DNA of 64,000 nucleotides, taken from the NCBI GenBank assembly GCA_021788415.1, contig JAJYKR010000001.1, positions 248,001-312,000 on the forward strand, given 5' to 3'. The notes below the pieces were generated by a model. That model made no database searches, was not told the origin of the DNA, and saw only the letters and a list, made by a program, of their open reading frames with translations. A program made the position numbers and the translations under genes. Of the stretch, positions 33,591 to 41,778 are shown piece after piece (within the stretch, counting starts at the first letter, position 1; each line of letters starts with the position of its first letter). Source of the stretch: an archaeon. GTDB lineage: Archaea > Thermoproteota > Nitrososphaeria > Nitrososphaerales > UBA183.

Positions 33591-34359
33591 CGCCTATCCC
33601 CCATGACGCAGCCACCACTCCCAGCGCCGGCGGAGCCAGGACCAGCGGCGGATAGAGACCGGTGAGCGACGCCACGACCGCCCACCCCGCCGCGGCGCCC
33701 GTCGCGACTATGGCAATCAGGATCTGCCTCGGCTCCACCGCCTTGCTCCTGACGGTCCAGCCCACCGTCGCGTAGAGCAGCAGTATCACGTAGAGGGCAG
33801 CGAAGTCCAGGTAGATGGGATCGGAGGCAGCGAAGGACACATACCCGGAAAAGGCGCTCCGGATCACAGCGCCGACGTCTCCCCCGGACGTGGCCGCGAC
33901 CTGGGCGGAGTTGACGAGCAGCAGACCCAACTCGGCCGCCGCGAAGCAGATTGGGAGCACCTTGGTCAGGCTGTCAGAGCGATACATGGAGGCGGCCACC
34001 CGGAACGCCACGAACGCCAGCCCGCAGGCCGACACGCCCAGGACCCACCCCAGGATGAGCCCCTGGGCCAGGGCGAGGAATAGGTTCCCGCCGAATGCGA
34101 AGTACATGAGAACCAGGGCGGGGAGCGCGAGGATGTCCGCCCCGTAAAAGTCAATCACGAAGGCGCCGCTGGCTCCCCTCAGCCTCGGCACCAGGAACAG
34201 CGACTCCGTCTTGCCCAGCTGCAGGGCCACGACCATCAGCTCGAAGAACGTCGCCTGGGACAGGACGCCGGAGCCCATCAGGGCCCCCACGTACTCGAGG
34301 TCGATGTAGACCAGGGCCGCCGCTGCCGCGACGGGGAGGACGAGCTCCTTCGCCTTCAT
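33580..34359 (-). CDS. Polytopic membrane protein of the MoxR/DUF58 operon
   Basis: This 259-residue protein has about seven predicted helices (for example LVLPVAAAAALVYI, ILALPALVLMYFAFGGNLF, ILIAIVATGAAAGWAVVA) and few charged loops. No family recognised. Its ATG overlaps the DUF58 stop as ATGA and its end overlaps the exported-protein gene, so it is translated together with both. Confidence 0.7.
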   Translation of the reverse strand: MKAKELVLPVAAAAALVYIDLEYVGALMGSGVLSQATFFELMVVALQLGKTESLFLVPRLRGASGAFVIDFYGADILALPALVLMYFAFGGNLFLALAQGLILGWVLGVSACGLAFVAFRVAASMYRSDSLTKVLPICFAAAELGLLLVNSAQVAATSGGDVGAVIRSAFSGYVSFAASDPIYLDFAALYVILLLYATVGWTVRSKAVEPRQILIAIVATGAAAGWAVVASLTGLYPPLVLAPPALGVVAASWGIGVAK

Positions 34360-35417
34360 TTGCTGAGCACCATGGCCACAAGACCGCTGATGTCCTCTCT
34401 CCCGGTGAAGAACGCGACGCCTGACCCTATCACCGGGTTCCTCTTACCCCATGAAAGCACCAGGGACGGCTTCTCGAGCACCAGCGCCATTGTCTCCGCG
34501 TCCTGGGTCTCGACCTGCCCCACCACCACGAAGTCGGCGTCCCCGGGGGCTCCCCTGGACTTCTCCCTTCCGCCGTCCCTCCTCCAGAGCCATACTATCA
34601 TCTCCGCCAGCTCCGCCGGGGACCTGGCCTCTGTCACCCTCGCGTCGCCGTCGACCACGTGAAGGAGCCTCACCGCGGTCCCCGACAGGATCGCAGGGAG
34701 CGCGACCCTGGCCATGGCCTCCGACGCCAGGTCCATCCAGATGGCCGTCCCGCGCTCTTCGGCGTCCCTCTTCTCCAGGAAGCAGACGGTCATCGTTTCA
34801 GGTATGTTCGCCTCCCCCACCCTGACGTACAGGCGGTCGCTGGGGAGCTTCGCCTCCCTCTTCCACATTATGTCCCTGGAGCTCGATGAGGTGTTGTAGA
34901 CCTCGGCCGAATAGAACTCCTGCCCGAACCCGCTCCTCCCCGCGGGTAGGTCGCCGAGCATGGCCGCGGCAACCCGGATCGGCTCTCTGCTCCCAAGCAG
35001 GAAGGTCGGGAGGAACTCCAGCGTGAGGTCGAGCTCATGGAACTGGCTCCTGACGAAGAGCCCGAGTGGGTCCCCGGCCCCCACCCTGACCACGAACCCC
35101 TTGAACACCCCGGCGAACCTCGACTCCACCGTGAGGGTCCTCGCGCTTCCCTCTCCTTCCAGCGAGGCCTCCACCCCGTTGGGGCCCGATACCAGCTCGA
35201 AGTCCACGGCGACCCTCCTCCGGCCCGACCATCCCCTCAGGGAAGTCGTAGCCTTCCCGCCCTTGAACGTTCTTTCGCGGCTCTTCTCGGCGTGGAGGGT
35301 CAGCGCCTCGGGAGGGAGCGCCACCACCGCGAGGAGAGAGATCAGCGCCACGAAGGAGAGCGAAAGGGCCGTCGCCATCCCCCATCCGAAGTTTGAGAGC
35401 GCGCCGACGACGGTCAC
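34356..35417 (-). CDS. DUF58 family membrane-associated protein
   Basis: At least 353 residues: an N-terminal membrane hairpin (GWGMATALSLSFVALISLLAVVAL), an immunoglobulin-like middle part, and the DUF58 core EVYNTSSSSRDIMWKREAK near residue 190, followed by a vWA-like fold. GTG 35417 is the first canonical start. However, the preceding 16 codons from ATA 35465 read in frame as (I)RLTRHGKDFLKATAL, which is the usual DUF58 N-terminus (RLTRRG). That ATA overlaps the MoxR TAA as ATAA. The real start may therefore be 35465. DUF58 proteins work with MoxR ATPases. Confidence 0.85.
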   Translation of the reverse strand: MTVVGALSNFGWGMATALSLSFVALISLLAVVALPPEALTLHAEKSRERTFKGGKATTSLRGWSGRRRVAVDFELVSGPNGVEASLEGEGSARTLTVESRFAGVFKGFVVRVGAGDPLGLFVRSQFHELDLTLEFLPTFLLGSREPIRVAAAMLGDLPAGRSGFGQEFYSAEVYNTSSSSRDIMWKREAKLPSDRLYVRVGEANIPETMTVCFLEKRDAEERGTAIWMDLASEAMARVALPAILSGTAVRLLHVVDGDARVTEARSPAELAEMIVWLWRRDGGREKSRGAPGDADFVVVGQVETQDAETMALVLEKPSLVLSWGKRNPVIGSGVAFFTGREDISGLVAMVLSK

Positions 35418-35461
35418 CAGGGCTGTGGCCTTCAGGAAGTCCTTGCCGTGTCTTGTCAGCC

Positions 35462-36391
35462 TTATCGTGGCGGCTTCACTCTTGTGAGTATCTCTCGAAC
35501 TATCTGCCCGGGGTCGCTGGCCTTGCCTACCAGCACCGCTGACTGGTCCAGCTTCAGCCTGTGTCCGAGGACCTCGACGGCGACCTGCTTGACGTCCTCG
35601 GGAGTCACGTAGTCGCGCCCCTCGAGGAATGCAAGGGCCCTGGCGCAGTGGGTCATGTGAACCATCGCCCTGGGGCTCGCGCCCAGGCTCAGCCTCGCCT
35701 CCGCTCTGCTCTCCTTCGCGATGGTCGCCAGGTATCCGATGATCTCGTCTGACACCTTCACCTTCTGCACGTCTTCGAGGACCTTCACCAGTTCGGCGGC
35801 GCTCACGACGGCTTTGATCTGGCCGGTGTCCATGTCTCCGAGGTTCCTCTTGATCAGGGCGGACTCGGTGGCGAGATCAGGGTAGGACATCTCGATCCTC
35901 ATGAGGAACCTGTCCAGCTGGTTCTCAGGGAGGGGGTAGACGCCGTGGAACTCCTGTGGGTTCTGGGTCGCGATCACCATGAACGGCCGGGGGAGGGTTT
36001 CGGTCTGGCCTTCGACGGTCACCTGGAACTCCTGCATCGCCTCGAGGAGGGCGCTCTGCACCTTGGGGGGTGCCCTGTTGATCTCGTCGGCTAGGAGGAT
36101 GTTGGTGAAGACGGGGCCCTTCCTGAAGTCGAAGACCCTGTCCTTCATGTTGAACACGAACCCCCCCACCATGTCCATGGGGAGCATGTCCGGGGTGAAC
36201 TGGATCCTCTTGAAGTCGATGCCCATGCACCTCGCGAAGGACTTCGCCAGGACCGTCTTCGACACCCCCGGCACCCCCTCGAGGAGGACGTGTCCCCCCG
36301 CGAGGAAGGAGACCAGGAGGAGCTTGACCTCCTTCTCCCTCCCTATGACGACGTTGCTAATCTGCTCTGATACTCTTTCCCTTAGGTCCAT
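35462..36391 (-). CDS. MoxR-type AAA+ ATPase
   Basis: This 309-residue AAA+ protein has a Walker A variant (LEGVPGVSKTVLAKSFA; Ser replaces the usual Gly before Lys) near residue 40, Walker B/ISLLADEINRAPPKVQSALLEAM near 105, sensor 1 VIATQNPQE near 140 and the sensor 2 region ASPRAM near 255. MoxR ATPases act as chaperones that mature or insert metal into partner proteins. ATG 36391 fits the family; the open frame extends to 36469 without homology. It overlaps the end of the preceding gene by 35 nt. Confidence 0.92.
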   Translation of the reverse strand: MDLRERVSEQISNVVIGREKEVKLLLVSFLAGGHVLLEGVPGVSKTVLAKSFARCMGIDFKRIQFTPDMLPMDMVGGFVFNMKDRVFDFRKGPVFTNILLADEINRAPPKVQSALLEAMQEFQVTVEGQTETLPRPFMVIATQNPQEFHGVYPLPENQLDRFLMRIEMSYPDLATESALIKRNLGDMDTGQIKAVVSAAELVKVLEDVQKVKVSDEIIGYLATIAKESRAEARLSLGASPRAMVHMTHCARALAFLEGRDYVTPEDVKQVAVEVLGHRLKLDQSAVLVGKASDPGQIVREILTRVKPPR

Positions 36392-36719
36392 GTCCAACCA
36401 CTCCTCTCTGGATTCTTGTCGCGAGCCCGGCCACCTCTTCCTTCCCCTCCACGGGGTCGGGCCTTCCACCGAACCGGAACGCTTCGTAGGCCTTCAGGGT
36501 CTCCCGCATCTTCGACCAGTCGGCTTCCACTCCCTCCCCCTTAAGGCGCTCGAAGGTCTCACCCCAGGTCGACCCCTGGGGGAGCCAGGGCGCGCCCACG
36601 GCGATCGAGCGCTCAAGGGTGCCGAACGCCTCAGCCAGGTTCTCGACTTTCCTGGCCCGGACCCCCCTCAGGGCAAGCACCCCGGCGACGGCCGCGGCCA
36701 GGACGGCTGCGTCTCCCAC
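36357..36719 (-). CDS. Single-helix protein with DUF4129-like cytoplasmic part
   Basis: This 120-residue protein has one N-terminal membrane helix (VLAAAVAGVLALRGVRARK) and a helical soluble part (NLAEAFGTLERSI, then WGETFERLK) reminiscent of the DUF4129 domain often found in MoxR/DUF58 operons. The helix would be full length only if translation began at CTG 36740, upstream of the first canonical start (GTG 36719). It overlaps moxR by 35 nt. Confidence 0.6.
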   Translation of the reverse strand: MGDAAVLAAAVAGVLALRGVRARKVENLAEAFGTLERSIAVGAPWLPQGSTWGETFERLKGEGVEADWSKMRETLKAYEAFRFGGRPDPVEGKEEVAGLATRIQRGVVGHGPKGKSIRAD

Positions 36720-36732
36720 GGCCAGCAGTGCT

Positions 36733-37563
36733 TCAGACAGGAAAGTAGCTCACCTCTGCAGACGTGGCGTACTGGAGGAGCGAAAGGTCGAATGACGGAA
36801 GAACCGGGTACTCGCCCTGCGGCTTGAGGACCACCGTGGTCCCTCCTGGAGAGCCGTAGGCCCCGATGACGGTCATGTTCACGCTGAGAAAGTCCTGGAG
36901 GTTCCCCCCGGGCCCGGTGTAGCCCCTGAGCTCGGTCGAGGAGTCCGAGAAGTTGGCCGCCCCTCCTACCCTCGCGTAGACCGTCGCGGTCGGCTCTGTC
37001 CCGACCAGGGTGTCCTGGTTCACGACGCGCAGGCTCGCCACGGCGCCAGAGGCAGGGACGACCTTGAGGGTCAGGTAGGTGACCGTGTTCGGCTTGAACG
37101 ACAGGTACCCCTTGAAGCTGACATAGGGTCCAGAACCGACCACGCTGTAGTTCCCCTCGAGGACCGATATCTCGCCTGTCCCCGTCGAGTTGGTGATCAG
37201 GATGTTGGAGAGGAACTTCCCATGGAAGACCTTGGGGAGCCCTATCACCTCGAACCTGACGCCGCCGACAGGCGTGCTAGGCTGGGTGATGAAGACCGGG
37301 GAGCCTGCCCCGAGGGACGTGGAACCGTTGATGGTCACCGAAGTCCCCGTGGTGGCGTTCCCCAGCCCCGTGGCAGATATCGAGACGCTCACCTCGAAGT
37401 AGGGCCCCTTGGAGGCCTGCGTCGTCTGCGCCGCGGCCTGGGTGGCGATCGGGAGCCGACCCTGGAGGCCGGTCCCCCCGGCGAGGGCGAAAGCCAGGCC
37501 ACCGGTCGCAGCCAGCAGCACAACAAGGAGCGCGGTCACAACCGTGGGGCGCCTCATCGGCAC
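36733..37563 (-). CDS. Exported beta-rich protein, first gene of the MoxR/DUF58 operon
   Basis: This 276-residue protein starts with a signal peptide or anchor (VVTALLVVLLAATGGLAFALAGG). A Ser/Thr/Gly-rich ectodomain of beta-sandwich type follows, with many N-x-S/T sites and without Cys. No C-terminal anchor is seen, so it may stay attached by its N-terminal helix. A CTTTTAG box lies 27 nt upstream of GTG 37563 (ATG 37557 is also possible). No known family. Confidence 0.75.
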   Translation of the reverse strand: MPMRRPTVVTALLVVLLAATGGLAFALAGGTGLQGRLPIATQAAAQTTQASKGPYFEVSVSISATGLGNATTGTSVTINGSTSLGAGSPVFITQPSTPVGGVRFEVIGLPKVFHGKFLSNILITNSTGTGEISVLEGNYSVVGSGPYVSFKGYLSFKPNTVTYLTLKVVPASGAVASLRVVNQDTLVGTEPTATVYARVGGAANFSDSSTELRGYTGPGGNLQDFLSVNMTVIGAYGSPGGTTVVLKPQGEYPVLPSFDLSLLQYATSAEVSYFPV

Positions 37564-38187
37564 AGCCTCTCCAAAGGCGCCGAAGCGCTAAAAGCATTGT
37601 TGACACCTGCGGTGCCTACCGGGGGCCTCATCGGGACGGCGACCGACCTGGGACGCTTCGTTCTTGCGTTTCCATCGCCCGGCGGCCTCCCCCCCAGGCT
37701 CGTGGCTGTTGCCGACATCCCTCTCATCCGCACCTGTGCCATCGAGTGGACCGAGACGCAGGGGGTCTTGGCAGAGGGGGAGGGGTGAAATTCAACGGTC
37801 CAACTCGGCGGGACTGCTTTTTAACCAATGCAGCCTCCGGCCGAACCGTTGCACTCAGATACCTCCCAGAGAAGCTCCTCGGAGGGGGTCAGGCTGCTCT
37901 ACGCCCCCCAGAGTGCAAGCGCAGATGAGGTCGGTCTCTGAGCTTGGCTGCCCTGAATGGGAGGGGGTTGACCGGCTGCGCGGCCTCGGCCTGGTCCCTC
38001 GAGGCTACGAAGAGGGGGTACAACCCATGGGCCGCGGTCGTTGAGATGCTCGGTCTCTCGGCGGGGACCGGGTCTGTGACGGCCTTCGGGAATGTGAGAC
38101 CGGCCGTCTCTGGGTCCTGCTGGGACGCGCGCATCTGGGCGGAGGAGAAGGGAAGGTTCGAAAGAGGGGCCGGGGGGTGAACGCCTG
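37564..38187. other. Long spacer with a promoter and possible decayed coding sequence
   Basis: The left edge holds the promoter of the minus-strand operon. On the plus strand a TTTTTAACC box (37818-37826) is followed 27 nt later by TTG 37849, which opens a 30-codon frame ending at 37941. Just beyond, another frame (TTG 37944 to TGA 38180, 78 codons) has protein-like composition (for example GYNPWAAVVEMLG). A +/-1 shift near 37930 would join them. I cannot tell a broken gene from two chance ORFs. The rest shows nothing. Confidence 0.4.
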
Positions 38188-38970
38188 GTGTCGAGGAGGC
38201 TGCTGAAGGACAAGGAGCTGTTCCTATTCGACCTGGACGGGGTCTTCTACAAGGGGAAGGAGAGCCGGGTCAAGATAGGCGGCACCGCCGCGGTCGAGGC
38301 CATCCGCTCCCGGGGGAAAAGGCTCTACATACTCACCAACAACTCTACCGACTCTGCCAAGACCGTCTGGGGTCGGCTTGTCGAGTTCGACATCCCGGTC
38401 AGGGAGGACGAGGTCCTCACCTCCGGCCTCCTCACTGCGGAGTACCTCAAGGATAGGTACGGCAGGGTCACCTACTACCTCGTAGGCGAGGAGGGGCTCG
38501 AAGAGGAGCTGAATGGACGCGGCCACAGGAGGACCTCGGGGGAGAGCTGCGACGTCGTTGTCGTGGGACTCGACAGGAGGGTGACCTACGACAAGCTCGA
38601 CCGCGCGGCCAGGCTGGTGAGGAACGGGGCGAAGCTTGTCGCGACCCACTCCTCCAGGCTCTACGCTTACACGACGGGCCCGGCCATGGCCACGGGCCCG
38701 CTGGTGAAGGCCATCGAATATGCGAGCCGCAGGAGGGCGACAACCGTAGGTAAGCCCTCCCCGCTCATGTTCGAGGTCGCGCTGAAGCGGGCGGGCATCG
38801 GGAGGGCCGGGGCTGTCATGGTCGGGGACCAGCTCGACACCGACATCGAGGGGGCTGCCAGGGCCGGCATCGACTCCATCCTGGTCACCAGCGGGGTCGA
38901 CAGATACCCTTCAGGGCACAAGGTGCTCGCGACCCTGGACAACGTGGACCGCATCGTCCCGCTGCTCTAG
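38188..38970 (+). CDS. HAD-superfamily IIA phosphatase (NagD-like)
   Basis: This 260-residue HAD hydrolase has motif I LFLFDLDGVFYKG near residue 11, motif II YILTNNSTDS near 47, a C2 cap, motif III Lys in TTVGKPSPLMF near 190 and motif IV MVGDQLDTDIEGA near 213. It dephosphorylates small phosphate esters, perhaps glycerol phosphate or phosphoglycolate. GTG start 38188. Confidence 0.92.
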   Translation: MSRRLLKDKELFLFDLDGVFYKGKESRVKIGGTAAVEAIRSRGKRLYILTNNSTDSAKTVWGRLVEFDIPVREDEVLTSGLLTAEYLKDRYGRVTYYLVGEEGLEEELNGRGHRRTSGESCDVVVVGLDRRVTYDKLDRAARLVRNGAKLVATHSSRLYAYTTGPAMATGPLVKAIEYASRRRATTVGKPSPLMFEVALKRAGIGRAGAVMVGDQLDTDIEGAARAGIDSILVTSGVDRYPSGHKVLATLDNVDRIVPLL

Positions 38971-39230
38971 GGGAGTTCCGGGGGAATTCCCGGCTGCGCC
39001 TGACTCCACGGAGACCCGCGGCCTGCCTGCGAGGTAGCAGCCTTGACCCGGACCGAATCCGGGCCGGAGCGCACGCGCCGCGAGCTCCCTCCACAGGAAA
39101 GAGGCCAAGCCGGCGCGGCTCGGAGCGAGGCTGGCGGCGGTTCCACCGATTCCACCGCGGCCGAAGGCTAGGGCGACCCCTCAGCCCCCCGGCGCAGACT
39201 TAAATCGGCTGGCGCGTGCTTGGACCAACG
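38971..39230. other. GC-rich spacer with hairpins
   Basis: About 260 bases with no convincing gene. It contains CCGGG-GGAATT-CCCGG just after the HAD gene and CCCGG-ACCGAAT-CCGGG at 39047-39063, a T-arm-like hairpin. A 7-bp stem could form between 38975-38981 and 39064-39070, but no D or anticodon arm can be drawn. The TTAAAT promoter box of the next gene lies at 39200. Confidence 0.4.
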
Positions 39231-39644
39231 TTGCCACACGCTTCAACGAAAGGCCCGGCGAGGTGCTCCCTCTGTGGCGCCGAAGAGCCCCGGCCCGGAG
39301 CCTTCCCCTTGGTGGTGGGGGTGGGGAGGGTCTGCCTGGTGGACGGGATGGGCAAGGTCAGCTGCGAGGCCTGCGGAACGGAGGTCAAGAGGGTCACGTC
39401 GGCCATACTGCAGGGAAGGACGTTGTGCCTGACGGACTACATGAAGGAGGTCGAGAAGTACAGGAAGCACATCGTGCAGAGCTTCGACGAGGCCGACCAG
39501 CCTGCCGTCGAGATACTCCAGCGGGCCTACAACGACGCCCCCAACGGGTACACCCTCCTCGCAGTCCGCCGGGGGAGGAACAGCACCCACGCCTGGGAAG
39601 CCGAGTACGAGAAGACCGAGGTATTCCAGATGCGGTGCAGCTGA
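39231..39644 (+). CDS. Zinc-ribbon protein, unknown function
   Basis: This 137-residue protein has two Cys knuckles, CSLCGAE near residue 12 and CEACGTEVKR near 45, then CLTDYMKEV, which together could form one or two zinc sites. A helical middle and a beta-type end (YTLLAVRRGRNSTHAWEAEYEKTEVFQM) follow. TTG 39231 is about 30 nt from the TTAAAT box; GTG 39216 lies too close. No family recognised. Confidence 0.65.
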   Translation: MPHASTKGPARCSLCGAEEPRPGAFPLVVGVGRVCLVDGMGKVSCEACGTEVKRVTSAILQGRTLCLTDYMKEVEKYRKHIVQSFDEADQPAVEILQRAYNDAPNGYTLLAVRRGRNSTHAWEAEYEKTEVFQMRCS

Positions 39645-39732
39645 CCGCTAGACCAACAAACTAACCGCGAGACCAACAAACATACACACTTTTCCTTAAA
39701 CCGCCAGGTGGCCGTCACACGCCCATTCGCCA

Positions 39733-40056
39733 ATGGCCAACGAAGAGATACTGGTCCTCAACAAGCTCCTCCAGGAAATCGAGGACCTCAAGCAGGGGCT
39801 GGACCCTGCGATCCTGTCGGCGTGGTATCAGAAGGTGGCGAGCGACGCCAGAGCCGAGGCCCCCGGGCACCTGATCGATTCCATCGACGTCATCCAGGAC
39901 CCCATCCTCCCCATGAAGTTCGAGTTCAAGACGTCAAGGCGAGCGATACGCTACGTCGTCGACGCCATAGAGCGCAACCTCGACGCCATGCCCATGGCGA
40001 CCAGGCTATACTTCCAGAAGGTGGAGGAGCTGATACAGGCTGAGGCCCTCCGCTAG
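39733..40056 (+). CDS. Small helical protein, unknown function
   Basis: This 107-residue protein is almost wholly helical (EILVLNKLLQEIEDLKQGL, RRAIRYVVDAIERNL, YFQKVEELIQAE) and without Cys, which fits a small cytosolic helical bundle. A CTTAAAC box at 39693 lies about 36 nt upstream of the ATG. Nothing in the neighbourhood suggests a role. Confidence 0.6.
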   Translation: MANEEILVLNKLLQEIEDLKQGLDPAILSAWYQKVASDARAEAPGHLIDSIDVIQDPILPMKFEFKTSRRAIRYVVDAIERNLDAMPMATRLYFQKVEELIQAEALR

Positions 40057-40173
40057 CCAGAGCGGCGCGGCGACAAAGAGCGGCTCGGCATCCCTGCGAC
40101 ACCAATAGCTACGCCCACGCCGCCCCGAGGCCAGCCCCTCACAGAGGGGCCTTGCCCCGGCCCGAAATCGCCG

Positions 40174-40458
40174 CTACCCCTTCGCCCGCGCCAGGGAGTA
40201 TACGATCATCAAGAACCCGACCGCCTGGCAGTAAGCCTGCACAGTGATGACCGCCTCCAGGTCTTTCGCGCCGAAGTTGTAGATCACTCCGGCGACCAGC
40301 GCCCCGAGCGTCACGAAGGCGAAGCCGACCGCCAGGAAGAACATCGCTTGGCTCCTGGTCTTCCCATATGCCTTGCCCGCATAATAGACCACGATGCCGC
40401 CGAAGACGAGGATTAGCGCTTGCGCTATATCGAGATACACAAAGTCCATGACTATCAA
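40174..40458 (-). CDS. Three-helix membrane protein, DUF7521-like
   Basis: This 94-residue protein has three helices (IAQALILVFGGIVVYYAG, AMFFLAVGFAFVTLGALVAGVIY, AVITVQAYCQAVGFLMIVYSL). The fold and its position directly downstream of an HTH regulator match the DUF7521 pairs known from haloarchaea; that assignment is from memory of the pattern. TTG 40458 has an excellent GGAGGTGA 6 nt upstream, one of the few strong Shine-Dalgarno sites in the window, fitting translation from an internal place in the HTH operon. Confidence 0.7.
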   Translation of the reverse strand: MIVMDFVYLDIAQALILVFGGIVVYYAGKAYGKTRSQAMFFLAVGFAFVTLGALVAGVIYNFGAKDLEAVITVQAYCQAVGFLMIVYSLARAKG

Positions 40459-40511
40459 GTGTCACCTCCCATGAGTTTTAAAGTCTTGAGCCCGAATCTC
40501 ATGGCTGGAAA

Positions 40512-40874
40512 TCAGTCGATCTCCCTCATCGTCCCCCAGAGGCGCTTCAGCTTCTCGGCGACGTCCTCGTTTATCACTGCGTCCACCTTCATCACGCCAC
40601 CGTCGAATGACACGTTCATTGCTCTGTAGGCACTCCTGAGCAGCTCGTACTTCTTACCGTCGGGCGTGATTATTATCCGCTCGACCAGGAGGATCTGGGC
40701 GTCGAGGAGCTCGTGGACCCTCCTGTAGCAGGTGCTCAGGGGTATGTCGTTTTCTTTACTCATGTCCTCGACCGACTTGCTCTTGGGTATGGCAGAAAGG
40801 ATGATCTTGCGCGAGTATTCGTCAGCGAGCCCGTGTACCAAGGCCTGGATGCGGGCCGGCTCGGTTATCTCCAA
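40512..40874 (-). CDS. Winged-helix (ArsR-like) transcriptional regulator
   Basis: This 120-residue protein has a winged helix: YSRKIILSAIPKSKSVEDMSKENDIPLSTCYRRVHELLDAQIL (recognition helix STCYRRVHEL near 48) and a beta wing VERIIITPDGKKYEL. A C-terminal dimerisation segment follows. It probably controls its own operon with the membrane protein. TTG start. Confidence 0.85.
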   Translation of the reverse strand: MEITEPARIQALVHGLADEYSRKIILSAIPKSKSVEDMSKENDIPLSTCYRRVHELLDAQILLVERIIITPDGKKYELLRSAYRAMNVSFDGGVMKVDAVINEDVAEKLKRLWGTMREID

Positions 40875-40955
40875 GCTCTGAGAAATCCCACGGCATCGTA
40901 TTTGAGCTTAACCGGCGTCGCACGCACGAAAAAATTGGGTGGAAGCAGGACTCAC

Positions 40956-41519
40956 TCAGCGCGTCCTGCTTCGAACTAGGTATCCCAGGCCGCCCAAGAG
41001 CGCGCCGAGGGCCGCCACCAGGATCAGCGCCCCGATGGGGTCAGTGAGGTGGCCGAGTATCTGGACGTGGATCTGTTCTGAAGTGAGCCCTTCTCCGCCC
41101 CTGGAGACAGGTGCGCTTGCCCAGCCTGCGAGGTAACCTCCCCACATCATGAGGAACATGGAGCCCGCCACGCCCACGTTCATCAGAAGGAGGTGCGCCC
41201 AGGCGAGCGCGTTTGTCAGACCCTTGTATGGCCTGCCCTGAATCCCTTCGATGTAGAGGTAGAATATTGCTGTGACCGCCATAGCTACGACCCCCACCAC
41301 AAGGAAGGAGATGTAGCCGGTGAAGAACCAGGTCCCGGCACCGTTGCTGGCAATCACCATCGCGGGCGGGTAGTAGTATGTGACCCCAGTGACGTACTGG
41401 AGCGGGTCGAGGATGAGCACGGTGGCGACCACCGCGAAGATCCCTTCGATGACTGCTGCCCAGATGAACCTGCCTGCCCATTTGCTCTTGATTGCGGGTT
41501 GCTGTGTCGTGTTTTCCAT
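40956..41519 (-). CDS. Polytopic membrane protein, unknown function
   Basis: This 187-residue protein has four or five helices (FIWAAVIEGIFAVVATVLIL, TWFFTGYISFLVVGVVAMAV, ALAWAHLLLMNVGVAGSMFLM, ALILVAALGALLGGLGYLV). A His lies in the AWAHLLL helix, and two more in the QIHVQILGH loop. ATG 41519 is 27 nt from the TTTATAAT box at 41543; the ATG at 41534 would lie upstream of the transcript start. A CTGATAATCAG palindrome sits just behind the promoter. Possibly redox-related, but no family recognised. Confidence 0.7.
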   Translation of the reverse strand: MENTTQQPAIKSKWAGRFIWAAVIEGIFAVVATVLILDPLQYVTGVTYYYPPAMVIASNGAGTWFFTGYISFLVVGVVAMAVTAIFYLYIEGIQGRPYKGLTNALAWAHLLLMNVGVAGSMFLMMWGGYLAGWASAPVSRGGEGLTSEQIHVQILGHLTDPIGALILVAALGALLGGLGYLVRSRTR

Positions 41520-41571
41520 GAACTCGGCGTCCATCCTAGGCGTTTATAATGGCCTGAGACGTTTTTCGCAT

Positions 41572-41582
41572 CTGATAATCAG
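41572..41582. promoter_or_regulatory. CTGATAATCAG palindrome upstream of the membrane-protein gene
   Basis: An 11-base perfect palindrome lies about 25 bases behind the TTTATAAT box of the minus-strand membrane-protein gene. The TGATAAT core recurs twice upstream of the 12-TM gene at 58842 and 58853. It may be an activator site; no regulator can be named. Confidence 0.4.
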
Positions 41583-41778
41583 TTCTGGAGGCGCTCCGGC
41601 TCCTCCGGGCGCTGATGTCGCCTCGGAGTTCTTCCGATCGCTTTGGTCAGGTCGCGCCGACTCCGCGTCACCGCCTGCGCCCCCTCTTCGGCCAGGTGCG
41701 TCCTCGCGTTAGGTTCTCAACTGTGGGAATTGTGAGCGCGCATTAAATAGCTAAGGGGCCGAAGTGAGACTGACAGAC

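Noticed and set aside
38975..39071. tRNA-like fold: 7-bp acceptor pairing (38975-38981 with 39064-39070) and a T-arm-like hairpin CCCGG-ACCGAAT-CCGGG
   Set aside because: No D arm, no anticodon stem of 5 bp with a 7-nt loop, and position 8 is G. The pairing is probable by chance in such GC-rich sequence.
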